Assembly (NCBI GenBank): GCA_007571365.1
Contig: RKRN01000183.1
Span: forward strand, 1 to 52,731
Length of the DNA stretch: 52,731 nt
Direction of reading: 5' to 3'
From: Candidatus Latescibacterota bacterium
Lineage (GTDB): Bacteria > Latescibacterota > UBA2968 > UBA8231
The translations under genes and the position numbers were made by a program. The notes below the pieces were generated by a model that saw only the letters and a program-made list of their open reading frames with translations, was not told where the DNA came from and did no database searches. Of this stretch, positions 8,904 to 16,522 are shown in pieces (position 1 is the first letter of the stretch; every line of letters starts with the position of its first letter).

Positions 8904-10883
8904 TTAGTCGGCCTCTTTAAGGGTGAGTCGCTGGTTGGTCTGGATGGGGCCGTCCAAGGTCTGTACTTGCCCGGAGGGCCAGCGCACGGTTAGACGCTCT
9001 ATCACCGCCGCTTCTCCCAAGCCAAAGTAGAGTCCATAAGCACTCTGCGACAGATAGCCCGACTGCCCATCCTGCACTTGGGTATATACCTGATCGCCGG
9101 CCGCCACCGCGACCACCGCGCCCAACCCAGCGCGATTCGACGAGTTCCCCACCAAGGCTATTTCCACATAGCTCAGCCCCGACCAACGCTGACTCAGATC
9201 GCTGAGCAAGACCTGCGGCACCCCATTGAACTCATTGGTCACAATATCGAGATCGCCATCGCCCTCCACGTCGAACAGGGCCGACGAGCGCGTCCCCAAG
9301 GCCCCGTACACCAGCAAGCCCCCTTCCTGGCCCTCGCAGCTTTTGTGCTCCCTATCCACCTCGCCGCAGTCGAGGGCAAACCACGGCTGGGCGGTGCGGC
9401 CGGCGCGGCGCGGCTCCACGCCTAACACAAACTCGCTGTCGAGGAAGCCGCGTCCGCGGTCATTGAGCAAGACGGTGTTGATCCCATAGCGAAAGGGATA
9501 ATTCATGCTCGCAGCCACGAACACATCCTGCCAGCCGTCGGCGTTGAGATCGCCGCTGCTCAACCCCCACGGCCAATAATTTTCAGTGCCGATTAGGTCG
9601 GAGACTTCCTCAAACTGCCCTCCATCTAGGTGGTGGTAAAAGGCATTGCCGAAGATGCTCAACCCCTCGCTCTGCAAAAAATCTTCTGGATACTGCATGT
9701 ACGCCTTGAGCTTTTCGTCCCAAGGCCCTACCGGCTGACTCATATCGGAGTGCATATCGGAGACGAAGAGGTCCAGCCGGCCATCGTTGTCGTAGTCGAG
9801 GGCCTTGATCCCCATAGATCCCCACGGCGTTTGGGGAAACATCGCACGGCTCTTTCTGACAAAACGCCGCCCGGCCACATTCTCGTAGTAGGAGTCGTGC
9901 CCCTGCATATTGAGCACGTAGAGGTCTTGCCAGCCATCTCCGTTGAAATCCACCGGACTGGCGTCGCCCGACCAGCTCGAATCCAATAGCCCCACTTCCC
10001 GAGAGACATCGGCGAAAACCCGCTGCCCCAGATTCTTGAACAACGCGCTCTGCTCGGCGCGCTCGGACTTCAAATGTCCGGAAAAAGCGTCTTTGAAACC
10101 TCGATAGTACTGATAGGTCGGCCCCGGCTCCAGTCGCGTTGGATCGACGGCTGCGGTCCTCTTTTCGTCTTTGGTATAAACTCCCACATTGGTCACAAAC
10201 AGATCCAGCAAGCCATCGTTATTGTAGTCGAAGAACTCACCGGACGACGAGTGCGCCTGCCAACCCGTGCCCGAATGCTCGGTCATATCCTCAAAGCGAC
10301 CAGCTCCGTCGTTGACCAAAAGCCGGTTGCCCAACCGCACGGCCGTGGCGTACAAATCGACATCGCCATCGTTGTCAATGTCGCCAAACGACGCGCTCAC
10401 CCCGATCCTATCGGCCAACTCCAGACTCGGCGTGGTGTGATTTTCAAAGCGCACCCCGCCGAGATTGCGCCATAGCTGATTACTGCCCACTTGGGTCGTA
10501 AAGTAGAGGTCGTAGCGTCCGTCGCCATCTACGTCCCCTACGGCCAGCCCATTGCCATGATCGTAGTGAACCGGGATGTGGTCCTTGCCTGAGTCTGCCA
10601 CCACCCTATTGCGAAACGCAATGCCGCTGGCGGCGAGTTGGTCGGTAAAGGAGAAGTCGCAAAAGACCTCGTAGGCTTGGGCCGTCTCCAATTGGGCTTG
10701 CTGGCGACGCGCCAACCACGGCGGCTCGATGATCTCGGCCGGCTCGGGAAAAGGCTTGAAAATTTTGGGGGGCCTTGGATCGCCGGATTCAGCGAGGGCG
10801 ATTTTTGTGGGAGCGAACGCAAGAAAACACAGCGCAGCAAGGAAAGCCATCTGATAGTTCGGCATGGTCAAACACTTTTTCAT
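8904..10883 (-). CDS. Secreted FG-GAP/VCBS beta-propeller protein with UnbV domain
   Basis: A signal peptide (from MPNYQMAFLAALCFLAFAP to an ALA site) is followed by a linker (PPKIFKPFPEP) and FG-GAP repeats with calcium loops such as DVDGDGRYDLYFTT, DIDNDGDVDLYATA and DYDNDGRLDLFVSD. A UnbV-type end follows (GLGAVVAVAAGDQ, then YFGLGEAAVIERLTVRWPSG). At 659 residues it is longer than the 545-residue relative at 2.7 kb because of long inserts between the blades. No clear Shine-Dalgarno sequence precedes either the ATG used here or the ATG six codons later, which would give a tighter signal peptide. First gene of the operon with the MFS-spermidine-synthase and DUF6785 genes, so the two membrane proteins may serve export, anchoring or use of material bound by this propeller (inference). 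Confidence 0.88.
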   Translation of the reverse strand: MKKCLTMPNYQMAFLAALCFLAFAPTKIALAESGDPRPPKIFKPFPEPAEIIEPPWLARRQQAQLETAQAYEVFCDFSFTDQLAASGIAFRNRVVADSGKDHIPVHYDHGNGLAVGDVDGDGRYDLYFTTQVGSNQLWRNLGGVRFENHTTPSLELADRIGVSASFGDIDNDGDVDLYATAVRLGNRLLVNDGAGRFEDMTEHSGTGWQAHSSSGEFFDYNNDGLLDLFVTNVGVYTKDEKRTAAVDPTRLEPGPTYQYYRGFKDAFSGHLKSERAEQSALFKNLGQRVFADVSREVGLLDSSWSGDASPVDFNGDGWQDLYVLNMQGHDSYYENVAGRRFVRKSRAMFPQTPWGSMGIKALDYDNDGRLDLFVSDMHSDMSQPVGPWDEKLKAYMQYPEDFLQSEGLSIFGNAFYHHLDGGQFEEVSDLIGTENYWPWGLSSGDLNADGWQDVFVAASMNYPFRYGINTVLLNDRGRGFLDSEFVLGVEPRRAGRTAQPWFALDCGEVDREHKSCEGQEGGLLVYGALGTRSSALFDVEGDGDLDIVTNEFNGVPQVLLSDLSQRWSGLSYVEIALVGNSSNRAGLGAVVAVAAGDQVYTQVQDGQSGYLSQSAYGLYFGLGEAAVIERLTVRWPSGQVQTLDGPIQTNQRLTLKEAD

Positions 10884-10936
10884 GTCGTTTAATTAATAAC
10901 TGCTGGTACGCATTCTCGCGGTGCGTGGCTGGCACC

Positions 10937-10960
10937 GGGTGCGCGGGCGTCTCGCCCGCA
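10937..10960. repeat. Dispersed GC hairpin, copy 1
   Basis: A 24-base element whose core is GCGGGCG-TCT-CGCCCGC. It matches the element at 32957-32980 at 22 of 24 positions. The two differences are the two bases of the loop-closing pair (G-C here, C-G there), so the stem is kept in both copies. Confidence 0.7.
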
Positions 10961-10966
10961 TTCATC

Positions 10967-10991
10967 GTGCCCTTCGACACGCTCAGGGCAC
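10967..10991. repeat. Hairpin with GTGCCCT/AGGGCAC arms
   Basis: A perfect 7-bp stem with an 11-base loop (TTCGACACGCTC region). It belongs to the widespread class of intergenic palindromes with a CCTTCGACA...GCTCAGG core. There is no T-tract, so it is a poor terminator. Confidence 0.55.
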
Positions 10992-11014
10992 ACCTTCATC
11001 GGCGGATCCTTTTG

Positions 11015-11038
11015 GGGACAGACACATAGGTCTGTCCC
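11015..11038. repeat. Hairpin with GGGACAGAC/GTCTGTCCC arms
   Basis: A perfect 9-bp stem with a 6-base loop (ACATAG). Its 3' arm runs into the first copy of the 32-base direct repeat, which begins at 11034. Confidence 0.65.
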
Positions 11039-11135
11039 TACGGTGGGCACGAGGCATCCATCTACGAGACCTATGAGGCTGGGAGGGCGGCAGCCCATAC
11101 CTAGTCCCTACGGTGGGCACGAGGCATCCATCTAC
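11034..11135. repeat. Two identical 32-base direct repeats, 70-base period
   Basis: The copies at 11034-11065 and 11104-11135 are identical: GTCCCTACGG, then TGGGCACGAGG, then CATCCATCTAC. The 38 bases between them are not repeated. Two copies are too few to call a CRISPR and no cas gene is nearby, so a dispersed repeat or a local duplication is more likely. Confidence 0.8.
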
Positions 11136-11243
11136 ACCGGAGACCCTATTGACGAGTGCGCTCTGCGAAGAATATGCAACTGATTAGACCAATGAACAAC
11201 GATCAGGGACCAATCTAGACAACGGGTGATCCTACCACTAACC

Positions 11244-13763
11244 ATGATACCTTTTCCCTGTCACAGATTGCTCTTCCTGCTCTTCCTGCTGCTTGCTCGG
11301 CCCGCGTCCGCCCAATACGAAGTGACCATAGAAGGCAAAGCCTACCAGCTCATCCTCGCCCGCGACCTCGTCGCAGCAATCCAACAGGCTACGGCCGACA
11401 CCGCCCTCGCATACAACCGCATTGTGGTGCAAGGGCCTCTTGAATTGACCGGCGACACTCTGCGGACAGCACTCGCCTTTGAGGATGTGCGTTTTACCAA
11501 TCCCGTAGTCTTAGAACGCGCTGTTTTTCTCCAACCACTACACTTTGTGCGCACCCATTTCCAACAAGGTATTTCCCTACTCGAAACTCGTTTTGAAGGT
11601 GGATTTTCCTGTCGCGACGGCCGCGTAGTGGGCGCGGTTAATTGCAAGCGGACTTCGCTTGCCGACCAAGTAGACTTTTCGGCCACCCGGTTTTTCGGCG
11701 CGGCCTTTTTTCAGCAGACCAACTTTGGCGGCGAAATCACCTTTGAACGCACTCAATTTGAGGACGCGACCTATTTCGACCAGACGGTGTTCGCCCGCTC
11801 CGCCTCTTTTCAGGATGCTTCCTTTGCGGATTTGGCCTCTTTCAAAGAAGCCGTGTGGCAAGCGGCCGTTTCCTTTGCCGGCGTTCGCTTTGGCGCGGAC
11901 GCCCGGTTCGCGCAAAGCCGCTTTGCCGGCACCGCCCGGTTCACAGCGGCTTTCTTTGGCAACGCAGCCCATTTCGAGCGCGCCAACTTCTTCGCTACGG
12001 CTTCCTTCCGCCGAGCCGTCTTTGCCGGTCCGGCGCACTTTGGCGGCACCCACTTTCACGCCTCGACTGTCTTTATCGACAGCCGCTTCAAACAGCAGAC
12101 CACCTTTGCCGGCGCGACTTTTGCCCAGCCTTTCCCGCCCGGCTTAGCCGATGTGACCGCTCCCAAACCCAAGACCACCCTACCGCCAGCCACCACCGAC
12201 CTTAGCTGCAACCCCATTCAATGGGTCGATATAACCCAAGCGGCCGGTCTCGATTTTGGGCACTACAACGGCTTTTCGGGCGAATACTACTACGTCGAAA
12301 CCTTTGGCTCCGGGGCGGCCTTCCTCGACATAGATGGCGATGGCTGGCTCGATCTCTATCTGGTCAACGGCGCACCTCTAAGCGGCGAGCACCCCGATCC
12401 AATGCCCACCAATCGCCTGTACCGCAACACCGGTGCTGGCCGCTTCACCGATGTGACGGCTGCCTCGCAGGCCGGACACACCGGCTACGGCATGGGCTGT
12501 GCCGCCGCGGACTACGATGCCGATGGGGACGTGGATCTCTACGTGACCAACGTGGGCCCCAATGTCTTGTTACACAATGAGGGCGACGGGCGCTTTGCCG
12601 ACGCGACCGCAACTGTGGGTGGGGGCGATGCTCGGTGGGGCACTAGTTGCGGCTTTTTAGACTACGATCTCGACGGCGATTTGGATCTCTACGCGACCAA
12701 TTACGTGGAATTTGACCCAGAGAAAAATATCGTCTGTGCCGAGGGCGGCATCCGCTCCTATTGCGAGCCTAAGTTCTACGAGCCGGTAGGCGACGTGCTC
12801 TACCGCAACGAAGACGGCCAATTCCGCGACGTGGCGGCGGCGGTGGGAATCACGCACAAGGGCCGCGGCTTGGGCGTGGCCTTCGCAGATTACGATCTCG
12901 ATGGCGACACTGACCTATATGTGGCCAACGACGGCACGATGAACTTCCTCTACCAAAACCAAGGGAATCGCTTTGCCGAGGTCGGCCTCTACGCCGGCGG
13001 ACGCTACAACGAGGACGGCTTGGCCGAAGCCGGCATGGGGGTGGAATTCGGGGATTGGGACAACGATGGATTCCAAGATATTTTTGTGACCAACTTCGCC
13101 CAAGAGACCAATACCTTGTACGGCAACGACGGGCAAGGGCAATTCTACGACATTACCCAACGCGCCGGCCTAGCCGAGTGCAGTTACAAACCGCTGGGCT
13201 TTGGCACCAATTTCTTCGACTACGACAACGATGGCGACTTAGACCTGTTTGTCGCCAATGGCCACGTCATGGATAAAATCACCCAAGTACACCCCGACCA
13301 TACCTATCCGCAGCCCAATCAGGTGCTCTGCAACCAGCAGGGGACTCGCTTTGTCGACGTATCGGCTCGGCTCGGCTCGGCGCTCGCGGTGGCGGCGGTA
13401 AGCCGCGCTTCGGCCACGGCCGACTACGACAACGATGGCGACTTAGACCTGCTCGTGACCAATGTGGCGGCCGCCCCCAACCTGTTGCGCAACGACGGGG
13501 GCAACCGGCAGCACTGGCTGGTGATTCAGTTGGGGAGTACCGCGCTACCCGCCCGCGTCGCCGTAACGGCCAATGGGCAGCGCCAAGTCAAGGAGCGTCA
13601 GTCGGGCGGTAGTTATCTTGCCAGCAGCGACCCCCGCATCCACTTTGGCCTAGGCGAGGCTACTCGGGCGACGGTCGAAATCCGCTGGCCCGACGGTGCG
13701 GTGCAAAAAATAGCAGCAGTGGCGGCCAACCAGATCCTACGCGTAATTCAAGCTAAACCCTGA
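11244..13763 (+). CDS. Secreted fusion: pentapeptide-like repeats + FG-GAP propeller + UnbV domain
   Basis: After a signal peptide (MIPFPCHRLLFLLFLLLARP, cleaved after ASA) and a short domain, residues of about 70-290 form a pentapeptide-like right-handed beta-helix with a five-residue F-centred rhythm (ATYFDQTVFARSASFQDASF and similar; Pentapeptide_3-like). From about 325 the protein is FG-GAP/VCBS (DIDGDGWLDLYLVNG, DYDADGDVDLYVTN, DYDNDGDLDLFVANG), and the last 75 residues are UnbV-like (IHFGLGEATRATVEIRWPDG). An in-frame GTG six codons upstream could also start the protein, but the ATG gives the cleaner signal peptide. The FG-GAP/UnbV half is standard; the beta-helix in front of it is unusual. 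A TPR lipoprotein gene follows 16 bases after the stop, so the two are probably co-transcribed and act together at the cell surface. Confidence 0.85.
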   Translation: MIPFPCHRLLFLLFLLLARPASAQYEVTIEGKAYQLILARDLVAAIQQATADTALAYNRIVVQGPLELTGDTLRTALAFEDVRFTNPVVLERAVFLQPLHFVRTHFQQGISLLETRFEGGFSCRDGRVVGAVNCKRTSLADQVDFSATRFFGAAFFQQTNFGGEITFERTQFEDATYFDQTVFARSASFQDASFADLASFKEAVWQAAVSFAGVRFGADARFAQSRFAGTARFTAAFFGNAAHFERANFFATASFRRAVFAGPAHFGGTHFHASTVFIDSRFKQQTTFAGATFAQPFPPGLADVTAPKPKTTLPPATTDLSCNPIQWVDITQAAGLDFGHYNGFSGEYYYVETFGSGAAFLDIDGDGWLDLYLVNGAPLSGEHPDPMPTNRLYRNTGAGRFTDVTAASQAGHTGYGMGCAAADYDADGDVDLYVTNVGPNVLLHNEGDGRFADATATVGGGDARWGTSCGFLDYDLDGDLDLYATNYVEFDPEKNIVCAEGGIRSYCEPKFYEPVGDVLYRNEDGQFRDVAAAVGITHKGRGLGVAFADYDLDGDTDLYVANDGTMNFLYQNQGNRFAEVGLYAGGRYNEDGLAEAGMGVEFGDWDNDGFQDIFVTNFAQETNTLYGNDGQGQFYDITQRAGLAECSYKPLGFGTNFFDYDNDGDLDLFVANGHVMDKITQVHPDHTYPQPNQVLCNQQGTRFVDVSARLGSALAVAAVSRASATADYDNDGDLDLLVTNVAAAPNLLRNDGGNRQHWLVIQLGSTALPARVAVTANGQRQVKERQSGGSYLASSDPRIHFGLGEATRATVEIRWPDGAVQKIAAVAANQILRVIQAKP

Positions 13764-13779
13764 TGCCAAGGAGTTGCAG

Positions 13780-15756
13780 ATGAACACCAACTCCCCCGTG
13801 CCACGGCCGCTTTATGGCCTCTGCGTCGCCCTCCTACTAGCCTGCTCCCAAGACCCCAATGACGACGCCTTAGCAAAGCACCTCCGCCTCACCCGCCAAA
13901 ATCCCACCGCACCACCTGCGTACTACAACTTGGCCGTAGCCTATACGCAAGCCGGCCGCTACGACCAAGCCCAGCACAACTACGCCAAAGCTCTCGATCT
14001 CGATCCAAATTACGCCCTCGCCCACGATGGCTTGGGGCTTTTGGCTCAGCGGCGCGGTGCCTTGGACGAGGCCGCGGCCCACTTTGAAAAAGCCCTTGAA
14101 CTCGACTCCACCTTGGCGGCGGCGAGTAATAATCTGGGCAACATCCACTACCAACAAGGAGCTTTGGCAGAAGCGGTCGCGGCCTATCAAGCGGCCGTGC
14201 GCCAAGCCCCAGAGGACATCGCGTTCTACATCAATCTCGCCCGTGCGCTACGCGCACTGCGAGAATTCGACCAAGCGGTGGCCGTCTTGTTGCGGGCCGT
14301 TGACCGCGATCCTTTTTCCCGGCAAGTCCACGCGGCTTTGGGCCACCTGTACGCCGAAAATTTGCGCGTTGAAGCCGCCATAGCCGCCTACGGCGAGGCG
14401 CTCCGCATTGCGCCCAGTGCCGACCTCCACATCCGCTTGGGAGATGTCTATACGCGCGTTGAAAAATGGGCCGAGGCGGTGCGCGAATACAAAAGGGCCT
14501 TAGAGTTGGACCGGGACAACGCAGAAGCTCGCTACAAGTTGGGGACTATCTATGCCAGCCAGCAGCGCATCCCCGAAGCAGTGGCCTTAGCCGAAAAAGC
14601 CGTCGCGCTAGATTCGACCCAGACGGCGGCCCGCCAGCTTTTGTCGCGGTTATACGCCAACCAAGGTTTTTACGCCAAAGCCGAAAAAGCCCTGCTGCAA
14701 GCCATTGAAACGGATCCCAACTTAATGGAAGCCCGCAGCGAGCTAGGCGCCCTCTACATCCGCCAAGCCCAGTACCAAAAGGCCGAAGCTATACTAAAAG
14801 AAGCCGTGTCAATAGACCCGCAGCACGGCGAATCTTGGCGTCAATTGGGTCTGCTCTACAGCGACTTGAATCGCCCCGCGCAAGCGGCCAAGATGCTGCG
14901 CCAAGCTCTCGCAATCAATCCCTGGCACCCGGAAGCTCTTTACAATTTAGCCAATGTCCTCCTCGCGCTCGGCCAAGCGACCGAGGCCGAGCACCTGCAA
15001 CAACGCTTTGAACGCCTCGTACGCCTCCACAACCACATCGACCAACTACAGCAGACGCTCGACGTCACTCCAGCCCATGTCGCAGTTCGTTTGCGCTTGG
15101 CTCGGGCGTACCTCGCGCTCCAGCAATGGGAAAAGGCCGAAGCCCAGTACCGGTTGCTGCTGTCTGTTGCGCCCACCCATTTGGCGGCCCGCCTCCAGCT
15201 AAGCGGCCTCTACGCCCAGCGCGGCCAATTCGCCAGCGCCCTGCGAGTGTGCCAAGCGGCGCTAGCGCACAGCCCCCCGGACTCGGCCCTTTATAAAATC
15301 TACTTTACCCTCGGCCATCTCTATCACGTACAAGGCCGTATCGAGGAGGCCGAAGCCGCCTTAAAGCGCACGTTGGCCCTAGAGCCTACTCATGCCCAAG
15401 CCTATAACAATCTGGGCAATCTCTACCTACAAAAGAACGATCTCCAACAGGCGACAAAAGCCTACCAACAGGCCCTTGAAGTAGCACCCGACTTTGCCGA
15501 GGCCCACTACAACTTGGGTCGCCTCTACGCCCAACAGCAGGCCCATACCAAGGCCGAGCGTCAGTACCAAGCCGCGCTGCGCGTGGATTCTACCTACGCC
15601 AGAGCGCATTATGCACTGGGCGTTCTCTACCAAGAGGCGGCGCAACCCGGCCAAGCCATCCGCGCCTACGAGCATTTCCTCGCGCAGTGGCGCGGCGATG
15701 CGCGCCTAAGCCAATCTGCCCAAGAGGCACTGGCCCGACTGGCAGATTCTCAGTAG
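13780..15756 (+). CDS. Long TPR-repeat lipoprotein
   Basis: The ATG is preceded by AAGGAG six bases upstream, better placed than the TTG two codons earlier. The N-terminus is a lipoprotein signal with lipobox LLAC (Cys about residue 24), so the protein should be lipid-anchored in the periplasm or outer membrane. The rest is almost entirely tetratricopeptide repeats, about 17 units of 34 residues (for example AYYNLAVAYTQAGRYDQAQH and AHYNLGRLYAQQQAHTKAER), a superhelical protein-binding scaffold. It is the second gene of an apparent operon with the pentapeptide/FG-GAP protein, its most likely partner. The TPR family is certain; the partner is inferred from position. Confidence 0.9.
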   Translation: MNTNSPVPRPLYGLCVALLLACSQDPNDDALAKHLRLTRQNPTAPPAYYNLAVAYTQAGRYDQAQHNYAKALDLDPNYALAHDGLGLLAQRRGALDEAAAHFEKALELDSTLAAASNNLGNIHYQQGALAEAVAAYQAAVRQAPEDIAFYINLARALRALREFDQAVAVLLRAVDRDPFSRQVHAALGHLYAENLRVEAAIAAYGEALRIAPSADLHIRLGDVYTRVEKWAEAVREYKRALELDRDNAEARYKLGTIYASQQRIPEAVALAEKAVALDSTQTAARQLLSRLYANQGFYAKAEKALLQAIETDPNLMEARSELGALYIRQAQYQKAEAILKEAVSIDPQHGESWRQLGLLYSDLNRPAQAAKMLRQALAINPWHPEALYNLANVLLALGQATEAEHLQQRFERLVRLHNHIDQLQQTLDVTPAHVAVRLRLARAYLALQQWEKAEAQYRLLLSVAPTHLAARLQLSGLYAQRGQFASALRVCQAALAHSPPDSALYKIYFTLGHLYHVQGRIEEAEAALKRTLALEPTHAQAYNNLGNLYLQKNDLQQATKAYQQALEVAPDFAEAHYNLGRLYAQQQAHTKAERQYQAALRVDSTYARAHYALGVLYQEAAQPGQAIRAYEHFLAQWRGDARLSQSAQEALARLADSQ

Positions 15757-15757
15757 A

Positions 15758-16005
15758 GAGGACAACAGCTTCATCCGCGACGTCAATTGGGCCTTGCCCT
15801 TCCATATTGGCAATCTGTCCTTGGCGATGGTCGGCCATGCCGAGTACTTGGGCGGTCGCACCAATAAAGTTCCATGCTCGCTCAGCCGCAGTTTACTTGA
15901 GACTTAGGGAAAGTGCTCGGAGCACCCAAGCAGCTCATGGTTGGCGTTGAGTACCAGTACTGGCGAGGACGAGAGTACGGCCAGTTGGTGGTATGGCGTC
16001 TTTGA
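15758..16005 (+). pseudogene. Remnant resembling an outer-membrane beta-barrel protein
   Basis: Directly after the TPR gene the frame starting at 15758 reads VNWALPFHIGNLSLAMVGHA then EYLGGRTN, and stops at 15904. A second frame from about 15919 reads GAPKQLMVGVEYQYWRGREY and stops at 16003. The alternating polar/hydrophobic, aromatic-rich text is like the last strands of an outer-membrane barrel (for example Tsx/DUF5020-like proteins). The shift between frames, the stops and the lack of a start argue for a decayed gene tail. The specific family is a guess. Confidence 0.4.
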
Positions 16006-16102
16006 AGATGCCAGAAATTTTTGGCGCGAGTTGCACAATCGTTGCATATTTCTCCGGGCAATGATATAGACGTGCAACCTGATTGAAAGAGTGCATTTGG
16101 CA

Positions 16103-16404
16103 ATGGCGCAAGCAAATGAAAACATCCGCTACGAGCCGGACGAGCAGCCCTCCACTCGGTCGCCGTTGGAGCCGGCTTTCAGGCCGCGCCGGTCGGGCTC
16201 AGCGCGGTCATTATTGGCCGGGCAGCCAATCAGCCGGAGAGTTACCTGACTTGGATCGCCTTTGCGGCTCTGCTGATCAGCGGCGTGAGCACGGTTTTGC
16301 AAGCGACGCGGGATGCAGCCGCTCATAGACGGCATTTGATCCTCACCGCCCGGCCCGCCGCAGGGATGGTGGAATTGGAGTTTTTGGCGGCGGCCGCGGG
16401 ATAG
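16103..16404 (+). pseudogene. N-terminal remnant of an NCS2-type (SLC23-like) nucleobase permease
   Basis: An ATG-initiated frame reads MAQANENIRYEPDEQP and then shifts near 16150 into a frame reading VAVGAGFQAAPVGLSAVIIG, then AANQPESYLTWIAFAALLIS and GVSTVLQATR, before a stop at 16404. The order (R-Y-E-P-D-E leader, first helix with GAGFQ, the QPESYL loop, then a helix ending STVLQA) matches the start of xanthine/uracil permeases of the NCS2 family. Only about 100 of the expected 430 or more residues remain, and the last 25 are already degenerate. The frameshift plus truncation mark it as a pseudogene; assembly error cannot produce the missing three quarters. Confidence 0.6.
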
Positions 16405-16463
16405 AAGGCGGTAATCGGCGTCAAATGCCAACAACTACTATATCTCGATCAATGTGGAAATCG

Positions 16464-16494
16464 AGCGCGACTTCTGCACATCCGAAGTCGCGCT
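16464..16494 (+). terminator. Strong GC hairpin upstream of the enolase-family gene
   Basis: Arms AGCGCGACTTC and GAAGTCGCGCT form a perfect 11-bp stem with loop TGCACATCC, followed by TTTCTATATT. It lies 28 bases before the chosen ATG of the next gene. It could terminate transcription coming from the pseudogene region or act as an attenuator or leader hairpin; the T-tract is weak. Confidence 0.5.
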
Positions 16495-16522
16495 TTCTAT
16501 ATTGGCCGGAGAAAGCGAGCAC

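Larger units (their letters stand above)
10884..11243. other. Divergent intergenic region built of small repeats
   Basis: No gene is visible in these 360 bases between two divergent FG-GAP genes. In order they contain: a hairpin with arms GCGGGCG/CGCCCGC and loop TCT (10943-10959); a hairpin with arms GTGCCCT/AGGGCAC and an 11-base loop (10967-10991); a hairpin with arms GGGACAGAC/GTCTGTCCC and loop ACATAG (11015-11038); and two copies of a 32-base direct repeat. Promoters for both flanking genes should lie here, but no convincing -35/-10 pair stands out. Confidence 0.7.

Noticed and set aside
11034-11135. Possible mini-CRISPR from the two identical 32-base repeats
   Set aside because: Only two copies, no further repeats at the same period, no cas genes, and the region is a patchwork of other hairpin repeats.
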